Positions 36,126-48,200 of a stretch of 62,000 nucleotides of DNA are shown here, piece by piece (positions within the stretch are counted from its first letter, which is position 1; every line of letters starts with the position of its first letter). Source of the stretch: Cristatella mucedo (Eukaryota > Bryozoa > Phylactolaemata > Cristatellidae); NCBI GenBank assembly GCA_009760855.2, contig WPIO01000014.1, positions 3,092,501 through 3,154,500 of the forward strand, given 5' to 3'. Below the pieces are notes generated by a model. It was not told where the DNA came from. It ran no database searches and was given only the letters and a program-made list of their open reading frames with translations. A program made the translations under genes and the position numbers.

Positions 36126-39100
36126 TGACATACAATCGAGCACCGAAGTAGTGGCAATCCCTTGTTTATAAGCAGTAGGGAGCATTCGCCTGTGACACGT
36201 TAGACCGAAGCACAAAGAGCGAAAGGATCCAAATAACATACTGTTTTTACTATGTCGTTTTAATAAACCAGTGTAAAAAGCAAAATAACAAGAAAAGGTT
36301 TCTTCTATCCTGAAACTTCATTAAAAACGGCGGATTTCCTCATTTTAATAAGCCTTGATTGCGACTACATTGCCCGTTTTTGACTTGGACATTCGCACTG
36401 GTATGAAAACAACAGTCCGCCACACGTGCTCATTTTCTGGCCATTTTCTATCGCCAACCGACTACCTAGTTGATTGCCTTTACGATAGGCCAACTGTAGG
36501 CGTTGTGCCAAACGAAACTTGGTAATATTGTAATCGTTATAGAATTTCGAACTGGTGAGACTTGGCTGAAGTAAAAGGATGACTACGATCGGTATCATCG
36601 ATAACACAAGAGAGACCCGGCCGACTACAAGCCACTATACCTGCTAGGGCAGCCAGAAAATAGTGAATCTTAAAGCATCATTTAACCCCGGTGAGAGTTC
36701 GTGCGGAAAGAAACTAGTTGATAAGTACGATCCGGCGTCTAAGAGATGAACAAGGTATTTGTTGTTTGGTGTTTTCTCGAAATGGGAAAAAGCTACTTCT
36801 GCCTGTCAAGCATACAGTGGCTCGTTTGGAGTGGACTGGGGCAAAAGCACAACGGACCCACATAAACGGCTCAAAATCAAACAGGGCCATGAGAGCAAAT
36901 TCGCCATTTTGGTAACTGAAAATGTATGCAGTGCTGTTTTGTTGCTCCCATGAAGGTTTCACTGATAATTGCCGTATGTAGACATAAATTTGAAAGAGAA
37001 ATTTGGGGCAAAGGGTTTGAGGTCAGTGGTTGCTTCTTCACTTGTGGATACTCGGCATCGTTATGCAAGACTTCATTTAGAACTAGTCGCAAGCATAGCA
37101 ATGCCTAGAAAATGAGCCTTTGTGGAGATAATTTCTTTTCAAACTGGACAATGAGCCTAGGAATGCGGCTACGGGTTTTCAATATTTTTTCTGCTTCACT
37201 GTTGAATTTAGTACAAGACTATTACCCATACTTAGTTAGTCAATAATGATTGAGACTTGGTCAATCTTCAGGCCTGAATCCCATTGAACACCTCTGGGGT
37301 AAAATGGATTGTAGGCTCAGAGAGCACAGGCAGGTCATATCACATTTAGAGAACCACTTTCCTCAAGTTTGCCAAACGCTCCGAGAATGACAAGGCCAGA
37401 TTTTTCCGAAGCAACTATACCCGAGCAACTCATCCGGGTTATTGCTAGTCGTGGTGGCTTAACCTCATTTTAGCACTAAATATGATTATACTTATGAGGT
37501 ACGAGTTTCCAAGCTAGCAACAAAAATAGCAGCCATCTGGCCAACTTCTAAGTCGGTGGTAGTAGAACTAGTGCTCCGTTGACTAAGACTAAAATGTTAC
37601 TTGCATATCATAGGAGCTTGTTTAATACATTATGCATGATTACAGAAAGTTGTAATAACGTATTTCATATCAGAATTAGAACGTTTAAGGTCCAGTAGTC
37701 CAGTGGCCATTTTAGGTGGCCTCGAAGTTAGTTCTGTGGTCGAGTATATTTTTTACATAATAATATATGCATATACACCTCCTCTCTAAAGTCTTGTTCC
37801 ACAAAAACGAATTGGTCAAATTGACCAGGAGATACAAATGCACCACCGGATCCCATAAACCGTGACCGAAGCAATCCAAGTGAAGTAGCTTCGGGTCATA
37901 GTTAGTGCACTGTGTATGTTTAAACTGCAAAAAGCATTCGCTTGCTGTGGATTGTGGGTATTCAAACATGGCTTTTCTAAGGACTAGGATTTCCGAAATC
38001 ATTTAGCTCGATGTCTTCTAGCTCTGTGGTGCCTGGGAGCTATCTGGTGCCTGGGAGCTCTGTGGTGCCTGGGAGCTCTGTGGTGCCTGGGAGCTCTGTG
38101 GTGCCTGGGAGCTCTGTGGTGCCTGGGAGCTCTGTAGTGCCTGGGAGCTCTGAGGTGTCTGCCAGCTCTCTGGTGTCTGCCAGCTCTCCGGTGTCTGCCA
38201 GCTCTCTGGTGTCTGCCAGCTCTCTGGTGTCTGCAAGCTGTCTGATGTCTGCAACCTCTCAACCCGACGACAGAGAGCCAGCTTCTTCCGGCTCGTTTTG
38301 GCAACCAGTTCAAGATACCTTGGAGGTCACCACTCAACAGCAACACGAAAGGACGACTGCAGGCATTGCTTAAAAAGGCCTTGAGCAACCAAAACGTGGT
38401 ATGGATTCATAAACTCGCCATACGGCAATGAACTACAACCTCAAAAAATTTAAAACGCACGGCAGTATGGCTGGTCGAAGGCGCTCGGATCGGCCAAGGA
38501 AGACGACCCGGCCGGACGACTTTTGCCTTAAGATGCTGGCTCTTCGGCTACGGAAGGCATCGCTCTGGGAGCTTTCTCAGTCGATGGCCACCACTACCGG
38601 AGTGATCATAAGCATAGAAACAGTGCAACGGAGGCTTGCTAGGCGTGATATTTTGAGAAGAGTCGCCAAACGCGAGCCTTTGCTTACCGAGCAACCAAGG
38701 AGAAATCGCCTCGGATGGGCCCGGGGCCACGCCCACTACAAAGCAGATGACTGGAGTTTTATGGACCTACGAATCGAGATTCATGCTTTTTGCTAACAGC
38801 ATGCAAAGAACATTCGTAAACTGGCATAAATATTAGATGTACCACAATGATTGTCTCTAGCCAACTGTGAAATTAGGCGACAGAAGTGTCATGGTTTGGG
38901 GGTTGGTTCTGCCCTCCGGAATAGGAATTCTCCACCGTATTAATGGACCAATGGAACGATATGTGCAAATCAATCTGGTAAAACATGCTCGGATTCTTCC
39001 AAGTGCTAGAGCTTTTCTAGGACATGATTACATTTGGTAGCAAAAGCTTCCAAAAAGTTTTTCTGCTTATGCAGCTGTGAGAGTCAAGATTTGGCCGCAG

Positions 39101-39241
39101 TGGCCCAACATCCTATTAAACAATTTGCACTGCAAATAATATTTTTATCTAGACTCTAGCTAGACGTTAAGCTTACATTTAGTTAGCATGCAGAACTGTC
39201 CCTGTCTCTCTCCCTCTCTCTGTCTGTCTGTCTCTCTCCTC

Positions 39242-39300
<59 letters not shown>

Positions 39301-42205
39301 AATGCTCTACTATTCTGTTTGTTGGGTCAACAGTCATTGGGCAGCATCCACTAGGCATAACCGGTCAGGATGGAAAGAGACTTCTTAGGAATGTACACAC
39401 TCTAGCAAAAAAGTATCAGCAAGGCTGCCTAAGATTGGCGACCGCGCACAAACAATTCTGATTCTGATTTCTGTTCCTATTTTCATAAGCCATTTGTTGA
39501 TTAAGTGTTTTGCAGACATCTCGAATTGACGTAAAGGAAATTAAGATGTCTGCAAAACACTTAATCAACAAATGGCTTACGAAAATAGGACCACGTGTTA
39601 AGGATTGATGGCTAAAACAAGGTACACAATGGTACAAAACAAAGGTACAACAAGGTGCAATCAATAAAATGAGTGGTACTATGAATTGTGAATACAACAT
39701 TTAACCTCACTTACCGGCTGAGCGAATCCAGACAGACGCCAGTGAGACCTTGCTTCCGAGCAATTTTTCCATAGTGTATGATAGCTTGTGCCGATGCATG
39801 CACACCAAGCATAGATTGACTGCTGGCCTGTAACGAAAGAAGTAGCAGCCATTGCTAGCGGTACTTGCAGCAGCAGTTCTATCCTGACCCTTAAAAAAGA
39901 CAAATGCCTGCATGCCCAAGAAATCTGCCAACACACTTGCTGATCTTGCTGGGCTGAAGCTTGTTGCTCATAGTGTGAGACAATTAGCTGGTAATGGTGC
40001 TGCCTCCATGTAAACACGTCACCCCAGTGTGAGAGGTCGTCTGACAAAATGGGCAATCGATTGCGCCATGTCTTCACTATAGCCTTCATGTCGTGCAAGC
40101 TGTTTGGACGGCCAATGTTAGGTGGCTGAAGGCCATGGCTAATCTGTGCAGCCTCCGACAACTCCATCACTTGCTGCGCAGCCTAAAAACAGTGATTTTG
40201 TAGCCATCAAGTGCAAGTAGAAATACGGCTGGGGGTTAAACACGTACATGAGCAATTATGCTAGCACAAAGGCTTATAGCTCAATAAGACACAAATTGAA
40301 TGCCAAGCAGCACAAATTATCGTCAAGACGGCTGAATGATAAATAAGTGAGCGATCCTATCTGTTCTTTCCAATCACAGCTCCAAGCTTAACACAGTGGT
40401 TAGAACACAAGAATTAAAGCAGCCAAAAACATCTGGTCAAAAATATCGGAGCTAGCATGCAATTAAGAAACCAGACTTCATCTAATTTTATTAAAATCGG
40501 CTGCCAGTAATCCTAATATGTATTAAACGGGGGAAGGGAAAGTGAAGCGCCGACCAATCACGATTTAAAATAATTAGCAGGTAATAATAAACTGTAATTA
40601 TGAACCAAAAATGAGCAGCGCACATGCAGGTTTACATAAGCTAAATGAGCAAGAAACAATGCAATACAGTAACAGCTTGCTTATCTGGCTTTGTTTCATA
40701 CGAAGCTCAAACTTACAGCAGTTCCTGTCAAGGACGTTTTCTCAGCACCAGTAAATTGGAGGTACAAACCAAGTACCCCACAATAAAAATGGACATTTAG
40801 TAAATCATGGTGGCTGATCACTTCTAGCACATTCACATTTAACAAAGTCTATGTCAAACAGCAAAGGGCTAATTGATAAGAAGAAATGAAAGAGGGCCTG
40901 CAGGGTAAGGCAGTGCTTTCAGTCAACGAAATGGCACGGTCACTACTGCCTGCGGTCAAGTGAAGACCAAGGCAGTGTGTTTAAAAGCCTTGGAAGCCCA
41001 TATACGGTTAATTTATAAAGTACATAAACAGTGCCGGACATTTCCACAGTACTCACTTGTAGATAAGGCACGTGCACGTGGGACACAATTTTTGGTAAAC
41101 GGCGCCATTCTTTAATTAATAAACTAGTTGAGACTTCAACCAATTTCTCGACCTACCAAAGAAAATGCCAGGCATAGTACTGCAACAAGGCGTTATGCTC
41201 AAAGATAGAGTGACGACCAAAACGTAGCCAAAAATTTACATAGCTCGTCAAGTACCTTTGTAAGAACTTACCATATTTAGATGTTGATCGTCCGGATGAC
41301 ATATAGCAATGTAGCCTCGGCACAAGTTGACTTTCCAAGCCAACTCCTTCGGGCAGCTCGATTCGACCTGAGCAAGCGCCTCCTTCATCAGCGACCAATT
41401 CGGCACACGCCAAGCACTCTCCAACACAAGGTGGGCATTTGTGTTGCCTTTTGAATTGCCATACTCCAAAAGTAAGTCCCACTGATTAAGTTCTTTTGCA
41501 CATCTAAAAAGACCAATCATATACTGACGACTCACCACAGCATCACCAAGATTCCGCCAACACATTCACTTGTATGAGCTACTTCAGAAATCAGCATTGC
41601 AGCATCACAATTCGTAGATGAACAATGGACCAAACATAAAATACAGAGTAGGTATTAAACCATGCCAAAAGCAAACAATCACAGTGCTATCAATGTGGGC
41701 ATCAAATTGCTGGTGCAACTAAGGAGCTCCCTGCCCAATAGCATCGATGTATATGCAGTGAGAACTCCTATTGGAAACTTGATGCTCTGCTCCACAGCAT
41801 GTGTGTGTCTATATGTGTGTGTGCACATTTTATGGTGAGACATGATGGTTTATTGCAGGGGCTTACATGGGATGCTAGTCCCATGTGCTTAGCACATGGC
41901 CTAACCTCGCGGCAGAAAGTAGGTCCTACTTGCCGACTGACGTCACGACTACCCCCTCGCTTGACAATATTCAAAAAGGATAAAAACCCACCTGTTTTCA
42001 CAAGCTATTGGACCGTTAGCCTGAACTGCTATGTGTGTGCTTATGCATGCTGAAATTGTGCCCGTTATCAATAAAACATCAGCATACTTCCTTTCCGAAA
42101 GTGCATGCAAAGAGCCTAGAAAGAGATTAAATTCTCATGGGATACCATGCACATATTTTATACAGACAGATACACGCACACGCACGCACACGCACACGCA
42201 CACGC

Positions 42206-42268
<63 letters not shown>

Positions 42269-45200
42269 GAAAGAGATAGGGGGTGTGAGGGAGAGAGTGG
42301 GATAAGAGAACTACGAAGGAGGGTGGAAGGTGATACTCACTGCACCCAATGATCCTCCCACAGCTTGAACTCGGAGAGTACCGACTGTGTTGCAGCTGCC
42401 TGGTTCAGGTCGAGCCGTGCCTTGGCCATGACCTGCTCGTAGGTCGCCTGAGCCTGGTCGTAGAAGCCATGCTGCTCGTAGAGAAGGGCCACCACTGTTT
42501 CGGAATATTTGGGCACGCGCTTCTGCCACAGCCCCGTCAGCATGTCTTTCTCTCGCAGCAGCGAGTATAGATCGCTGAGCATGTCGTGAATCTCCTGCAA
42601 AAGTTGAGAGCAAGATATGCTATATCTAAAAACAACAAGCACCGTTAAGGTAGGGATGGAGGCACGGGATGCTCTTATCAAAAACGCACCTGTAGTGAAC
42701 TTGCCGTTTGATCGACATCACACTCGGCTGCTGAAGGCAGCTTGGGACGGACGGCGGCTACAGGAGCTGCTGCCGAGCTGTCGTTTGACATGCTCTCGAG
42801 GATGAGTGCAGAACGATGCCAGAGATTATGAGCTCTTCCCAGATACTAAACAAAGTGTACAAACTATGCAGATAAGCTTGGTCACTGTTAAACTGAACAA
42901 AAATGACTATCGCGGTTTAATAAAAATGCAATTAATCAGTCTCGATGTCTGCATGTGCATCGCATGTTATAATTCAAAATAAACAAGGCTGATCAACAAG
43001 AGTCCATGACAGGCACAGCCCACCACAAACTTCGGCTGTGCATAATGATGTTCTTACCTTAATGATGCACGGCCTCAGTGCAAATATTGGAACACACTTT
43101 GAAAGTGACTCAAAAAAGCAGTTAGCAGCGCTTGGCTGTACCTCCTTTTGTACAACGTGGCTGCCTGTACACATGAAGGGGATTATTTCACCAGCAAGAG
43201 CCTAAAATGAGACCGTTCTCCATTAGAGGCGAAAGGTTTGGAAAAGCAACAAAGAGAGTACAAGCACAGTAAAAAAAACTGGAAGACAAGTCAAAGCAGT
43301 GCAGTCAAAACTGTCTATATGCAGCACACGGGAACAGGTCAAAAGCGACATTACAGTAGCGGCTATTACTTATGGATGCTAACTAGTGATTGAGTATGTG
43401 TGGTCAACCAAAATCCAATGTGCTCGGGCATGCACTCACGTGCAAGGTGCTCACCTTAAAACAAGGTCAAGGTGAATTTATTTAATGACCAAGGTCATGG
43501 GATCGAGACCGTGGCATAATCGAGAGCAAAAGTATTTGGACGGTTGGGCCAGCCGCCGTGACCGCATGTAAAGTAAATATCGAACCTTTGTGTAACTAAA
43601 AGTATGCGCATCGGTTGAAATGAGAAAAAGCAACATGTTGTGGCAAATATCACATACAAGTCGTCCCTCGCCACTTCGTGCTTCGATGTTTGAGGCTTCA
43701 CTCTATCTCGGTTTATTCAATTAAATTTATTAAAAAGTTGATCGAGATAGAAAATGATACAGCAGTTCTCGGTTTTCGGAATCAAGTAGACAGTTACAAT
43801 TAAAATTAAAATTACTATACATATGGACTGTAGGCCACTCGACCACTCCTTGAGCGTGGGCAAGAACTTCCAAGAAATCGGGTGTGGTGATACCAAGCCA
43901 ATTAGACCCTGCTGTTCACTGATTGGCTATCCTAGTGTAATTAAATGTACAATAATAATACTGATACTTTTAGCTTCTAGTGTCTTCTTTTCTCTTATTT
44001 TGTCTAATGTATTGGGTAATACAAGTGTAAAGGCAACAAATGGGTGTTATTCCATGCCAGGAGGGCTGTTAAAACCGTTATTTAGAGGGGGTAATGAACA
44101 GACCTGTGCTCTAAATTCAAACAGCTCGCCACGATTGGTGTATTTTTCCTGGCGAAATAAGAAATCCTCGTTGAGTTCTCTGTACAGCTCTGGCTTGTGA
44201 AAAGTGGTTGTTTCTTGAGGCTTTGTTCAGGCCCAGCCAGCAATTTTTAAAAGATTTTAAAGAGACTTGGCCAATTTTGGGCATATTGTCCATAAGTTGC
44301 ACAACTGTCATGGCAATTCGTACTTAGGCATCCTAATTAGCAAACAGAACCAGCACCCCAGCTCCAATTTAGTCGGAGGCTTAGGAAAAGATGGTAAATG
44401 AGCAAGTCTGAACCGTCCAAATACTTTTGCGTTCGAGTGTATGTGGAGCGCCCGAATAGAGATTAAGTTCTCTGAAGGGGCTAAACCAATGAATTATTTG
44501 TTTCATCCTATTGCATAACCATTGGATTCCTGAGCGGCCAGTGAGTGACTCAGTGATGTGTCTGAGCCGCTACGAGTACCGCCCTTCTTGCTTCACTATC
44601 GCTGCCATTTTCGGCCCAGGCGCCAGATCTGCACAGGCATCCATGTCGTGAGGTGTGTCAATATACTACGAAGGTCAACTGTCGCTTGTTTCTTCTCGGG
44701 CGACGAGGGAGTCTATAATGAGCCTGGTAGGCCTGAGCGCACCGCACCTTCCAACCGCCTGTTATGGTCTCTAGAAGTGTCTCTAGAAGCTCTATGAGCA
44801 TGCCAAGCAGGCCAACGTACAGGCTCAGGCTAGTTACTACTCTGCGACTCAAGCATTCGCGATCGACAGCCCTTTTCAAACTTTGAGCTTTGGCCATTTG
44901 CTCCACCCTGGAGGTGTGAGCACCGTGCACGACTGGACGTGCTGCTGGTCGCTTCTGCTGGGAGCCCGTCCTATCGGAGACCAGCAATCAGCTGCAGCCT
45001 GTACCACTCACAGGCTAAGACCGTGTGTGGGTTAGCCATTGATGGCCAATACTACAAACCATAAAGGCTCGACGCAATCTGATTACAATGAGTCACCTCA
45101 TCAAGTCTTGTCTTCCCTCAGACCTCCAGGGCTTCCAGTCTGTGCGCCGAGCATACAGCACAAAGTCACCAACAACTCAGGCTGGACCTTGTCATTGACG

Positions 45201-48200
45201 ACTCTGACGGTATGATAATCAACGTGACAGTCTCAGGTGAAATAAGGGCCGATAATAATAAAAATAATAATAATGCACTTGATAAAGCGTCCTCTGAGAA
45301 CTTACTCTCTTTCTAGGCGTTTCACATTTGCTGCAAAGGGAAACACGATTGAATGGTGACTAATATAATGCTTGATAAAAAACATGAATAACATGATTAG
45401 GGGTGACATGCACAGGGTCAGCATGCAAGTGTGGTTAGTGCCAGCATGCACAGTGTCACTATGTATTAGCACATAAAGGACGAATTACAGGGACCCACTA
45501 AATGCTGTCCTAACTAGGTGTGTTTTTAAGTTCTTAAAAAAAATGTGGTCGAGTCAGGGGATTTTCTGGCGCAAGTCAGGACGTGATCGCATACGAACTA
45601 AATGCACGGTCTCCAAAGGATTTGAGGTTTGTCCTAGGTATTGGTATACTGTTGGATTCCGAAAAGCAGGTAGTACAATGCTTGGCCTGGTGAGGGAGTA
45701 GATCTGATAGGTAGGCTGGAGCCAAAGAATGAAGTGACCTAAAAGTAGGCGATAAAACCTTAAGTCAATCCGTTGCTTGACCGGTAGCCAGTGCAGGTCG
45801 GCGAGACGCCGAGCTGGTTTGGTCCAGTGGTTAAGGTGCTCGCTCCGACCAAGGCCGGGCTGAGGTCGTGGGCTCGACCCCTGAGGCATATGTGAAGCGC
45901 CTGAATAGAGATTAAGTTCTCTTGGGGCGCTATACAAATGAATTACTATTTATTTATTTATTATAAGTGGTGAGATGTGGCAACTGCTATGCTCACGCGA
46001 GACAAGCCTAGCTGCAGAGGTCTGCACCAGCTGTAAGCGCCTGATTGCACATGCCGGTAGGCCAGCAAGCAGCGATTTACAGAAGTCAAGACGGGATGTC
46101 ACAAATATATGGACCAACTTAGACGCGGTATCCTTTTCTACACAAGCCCGAATTTTAGCAATGTTATGTATATTGTGGAGCTAAAGTGGTCGTCTAACGA
46201 GATGCCAATTTGGAATATGAAACCTAGATTTCGAGCTGATTCAACAGGAGATATGCTGGCAGAGCCAATTTGGAGCGTTAGCTTTTTCGAATCACACTGG
46301 GTTTGCCCATAACTAATAAGTTAGTTTTATCATCGTTTCGTTTAAGAAAATTATTTGCCATCCATGTGCGGATGTCATCAATATATGCAGCAAGTGAGTT
46401 GAGAGAATCCCAGGTGCTCGAAGGTTGCTTTGTACAACCGAGTGCAATACGCATAGAATTATAAGCCTAGATTGCGCTTGGCAATCACATCAGCAAGGAG
46501 GAGTATAAATCGTGAAAAGAACCGGACTTAGCACGAAGCCATGAGGTACTTCATATTTCAGAAGTACCTCGGATGATCTTTGTCTATTCACGCCAATACT
46601 CTGTGGAGTCTCCCACTGAGATAGGATCTGAGCCATTGCAGAACAGTGCCAGTGATGCCCAGGCGAGATGAGAGGCTCTTTAGAAGAACTTTGCTTGATA
46701 GTATCAAAAGCTGCCGAAAGATCGAGCAAAACAAGCACAGACACTACCTATGTCGGCATTCTTAAGTAGGTCGTTGTACACCCTAAGCAATGCTGATTCT
46801 GTGGAGTGATTAGCTCTGACGCCAAACTGAAACTTACTAGCAATGCTATTAATCTCAGTACATGATTTCAGCTAGTCCGCCGCGGCCCGTTCCAGGGTCT
46901 TTGATAGGAATGGTAGAAGGGAGGCTGGGTGGTAGCTGCTTCTAGTTTAGCGACCTGACTGCAGCTTATTTAGCGACCTGACTGCAGCTTATTTGAATGG
47001 TGCTGGGGGCGTGACCTGACGTTAACTACAGTGTCGGGGGGGGTTAAGCCGTGCTGAATCATAAAGTGTAGTACGGCTTTCCTCAGATCTTGATCCTTGG
47101 TGCCGAGGACATAAGTTTGTACATGTATGTTCAAGTGGATACATGACTAGTGAGAGCTTTGTAAGACATGATGCACTAATATTAATTGGTGAAAATAGCC
47201 CTCGGAAGGGCTCACAAAAATTGCACATGCCGACGGTATTGCACGTCGTCAGTGCAGGGTATTGGTAAAAGTTTTCAACCAGCAATAACCACGCCTCGGA
47301 TAAACCTCATTGGCTATGGTACTGCCACTGCGCAAAGCTAACTTGAACTAAGTGGGGCTATTGAATATATATCGACGAATCAAGTTTAAATGTATGTGTC
47401 AAATAGGATGGCCAAACTCTCACATGCTATTGGCTGATGCGATGACATGCAAATTAGGTCCTCACCAGCGAGTCCAGTTATTTTGTTTCCAGGGCTAGCG
47501 GGTGGTGAGTAGTAGCGGTCTACATCTGTGTTGCGTTTTTGTGTCATGTTTTTTGATAATTTCAAGCGGGTTTTATTTCAATGGATTTTGAAGCCCTTGC
47601 ATCCCAAATAAAAACCATAATTTGCAACTAGATGGCTGGACATCTACTCACAGAGCTTACAACCATTCTATACCAGTTTTCTGAGAACCACCAATCTTAT
47701 ATTACCTCTAGCCTTGAACACGGCCGCCTGTACAAATTGCGATACCGCACTTAAAGGTAGCCGAGGCCAGGTGGTACGTAGGCGGTGGTGCTTGGTGGGT
47801 TCGAGAGTGATCTGAGAGGCCCTCTTCGAACTAGGTGGGCCGGAAAGCCTGGAAACGCTAAGTGGCCGGCCCAAACCCTAGAAGCCTTGTAACCCACGAG
47901 TTAGAAGAAGCACTCACAGTCATTGACTGCACGGTGTGGAAATATCTTAGGTGGCAAGTGAGAAAGATAATTCAGACCGTAGGCCAGGGGATGGCCTAGT
48001 TACCAGAGGCTGTGTACGACTCAAGCTCAGCCTAGCACGACTTAAAACCGATGGTATTTGAGTGGACCACTGCATCCCCACGGAAAGTTGAGTTAGCACG
48101 TCAATTGGTTAGTGATAACATGCACAGTGCCAGCAAGCATAGGCAAACATAAAAATTCCCATGAATCCAGCAAATGCTGTAACCGATGCATTTCTAGCTT

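Noticed and set aside
38026-38262. CRISPR-like regular repeat
   Set aside because: Units are directly adjacent with no spacers; it is a minisatellite in eukaryotic DNA.
38011-38388. Repeat-protein ORFs on both strands (120, 129 and 78 codons)
   Set aside because: An 18-base tandem repeat without stops keeps several frames open. No start context or flanking coding sequence.
42031-42352. Thr-His / Arg-Thr repeat ORFs
   Set aside because: Translated CA microsatellite.
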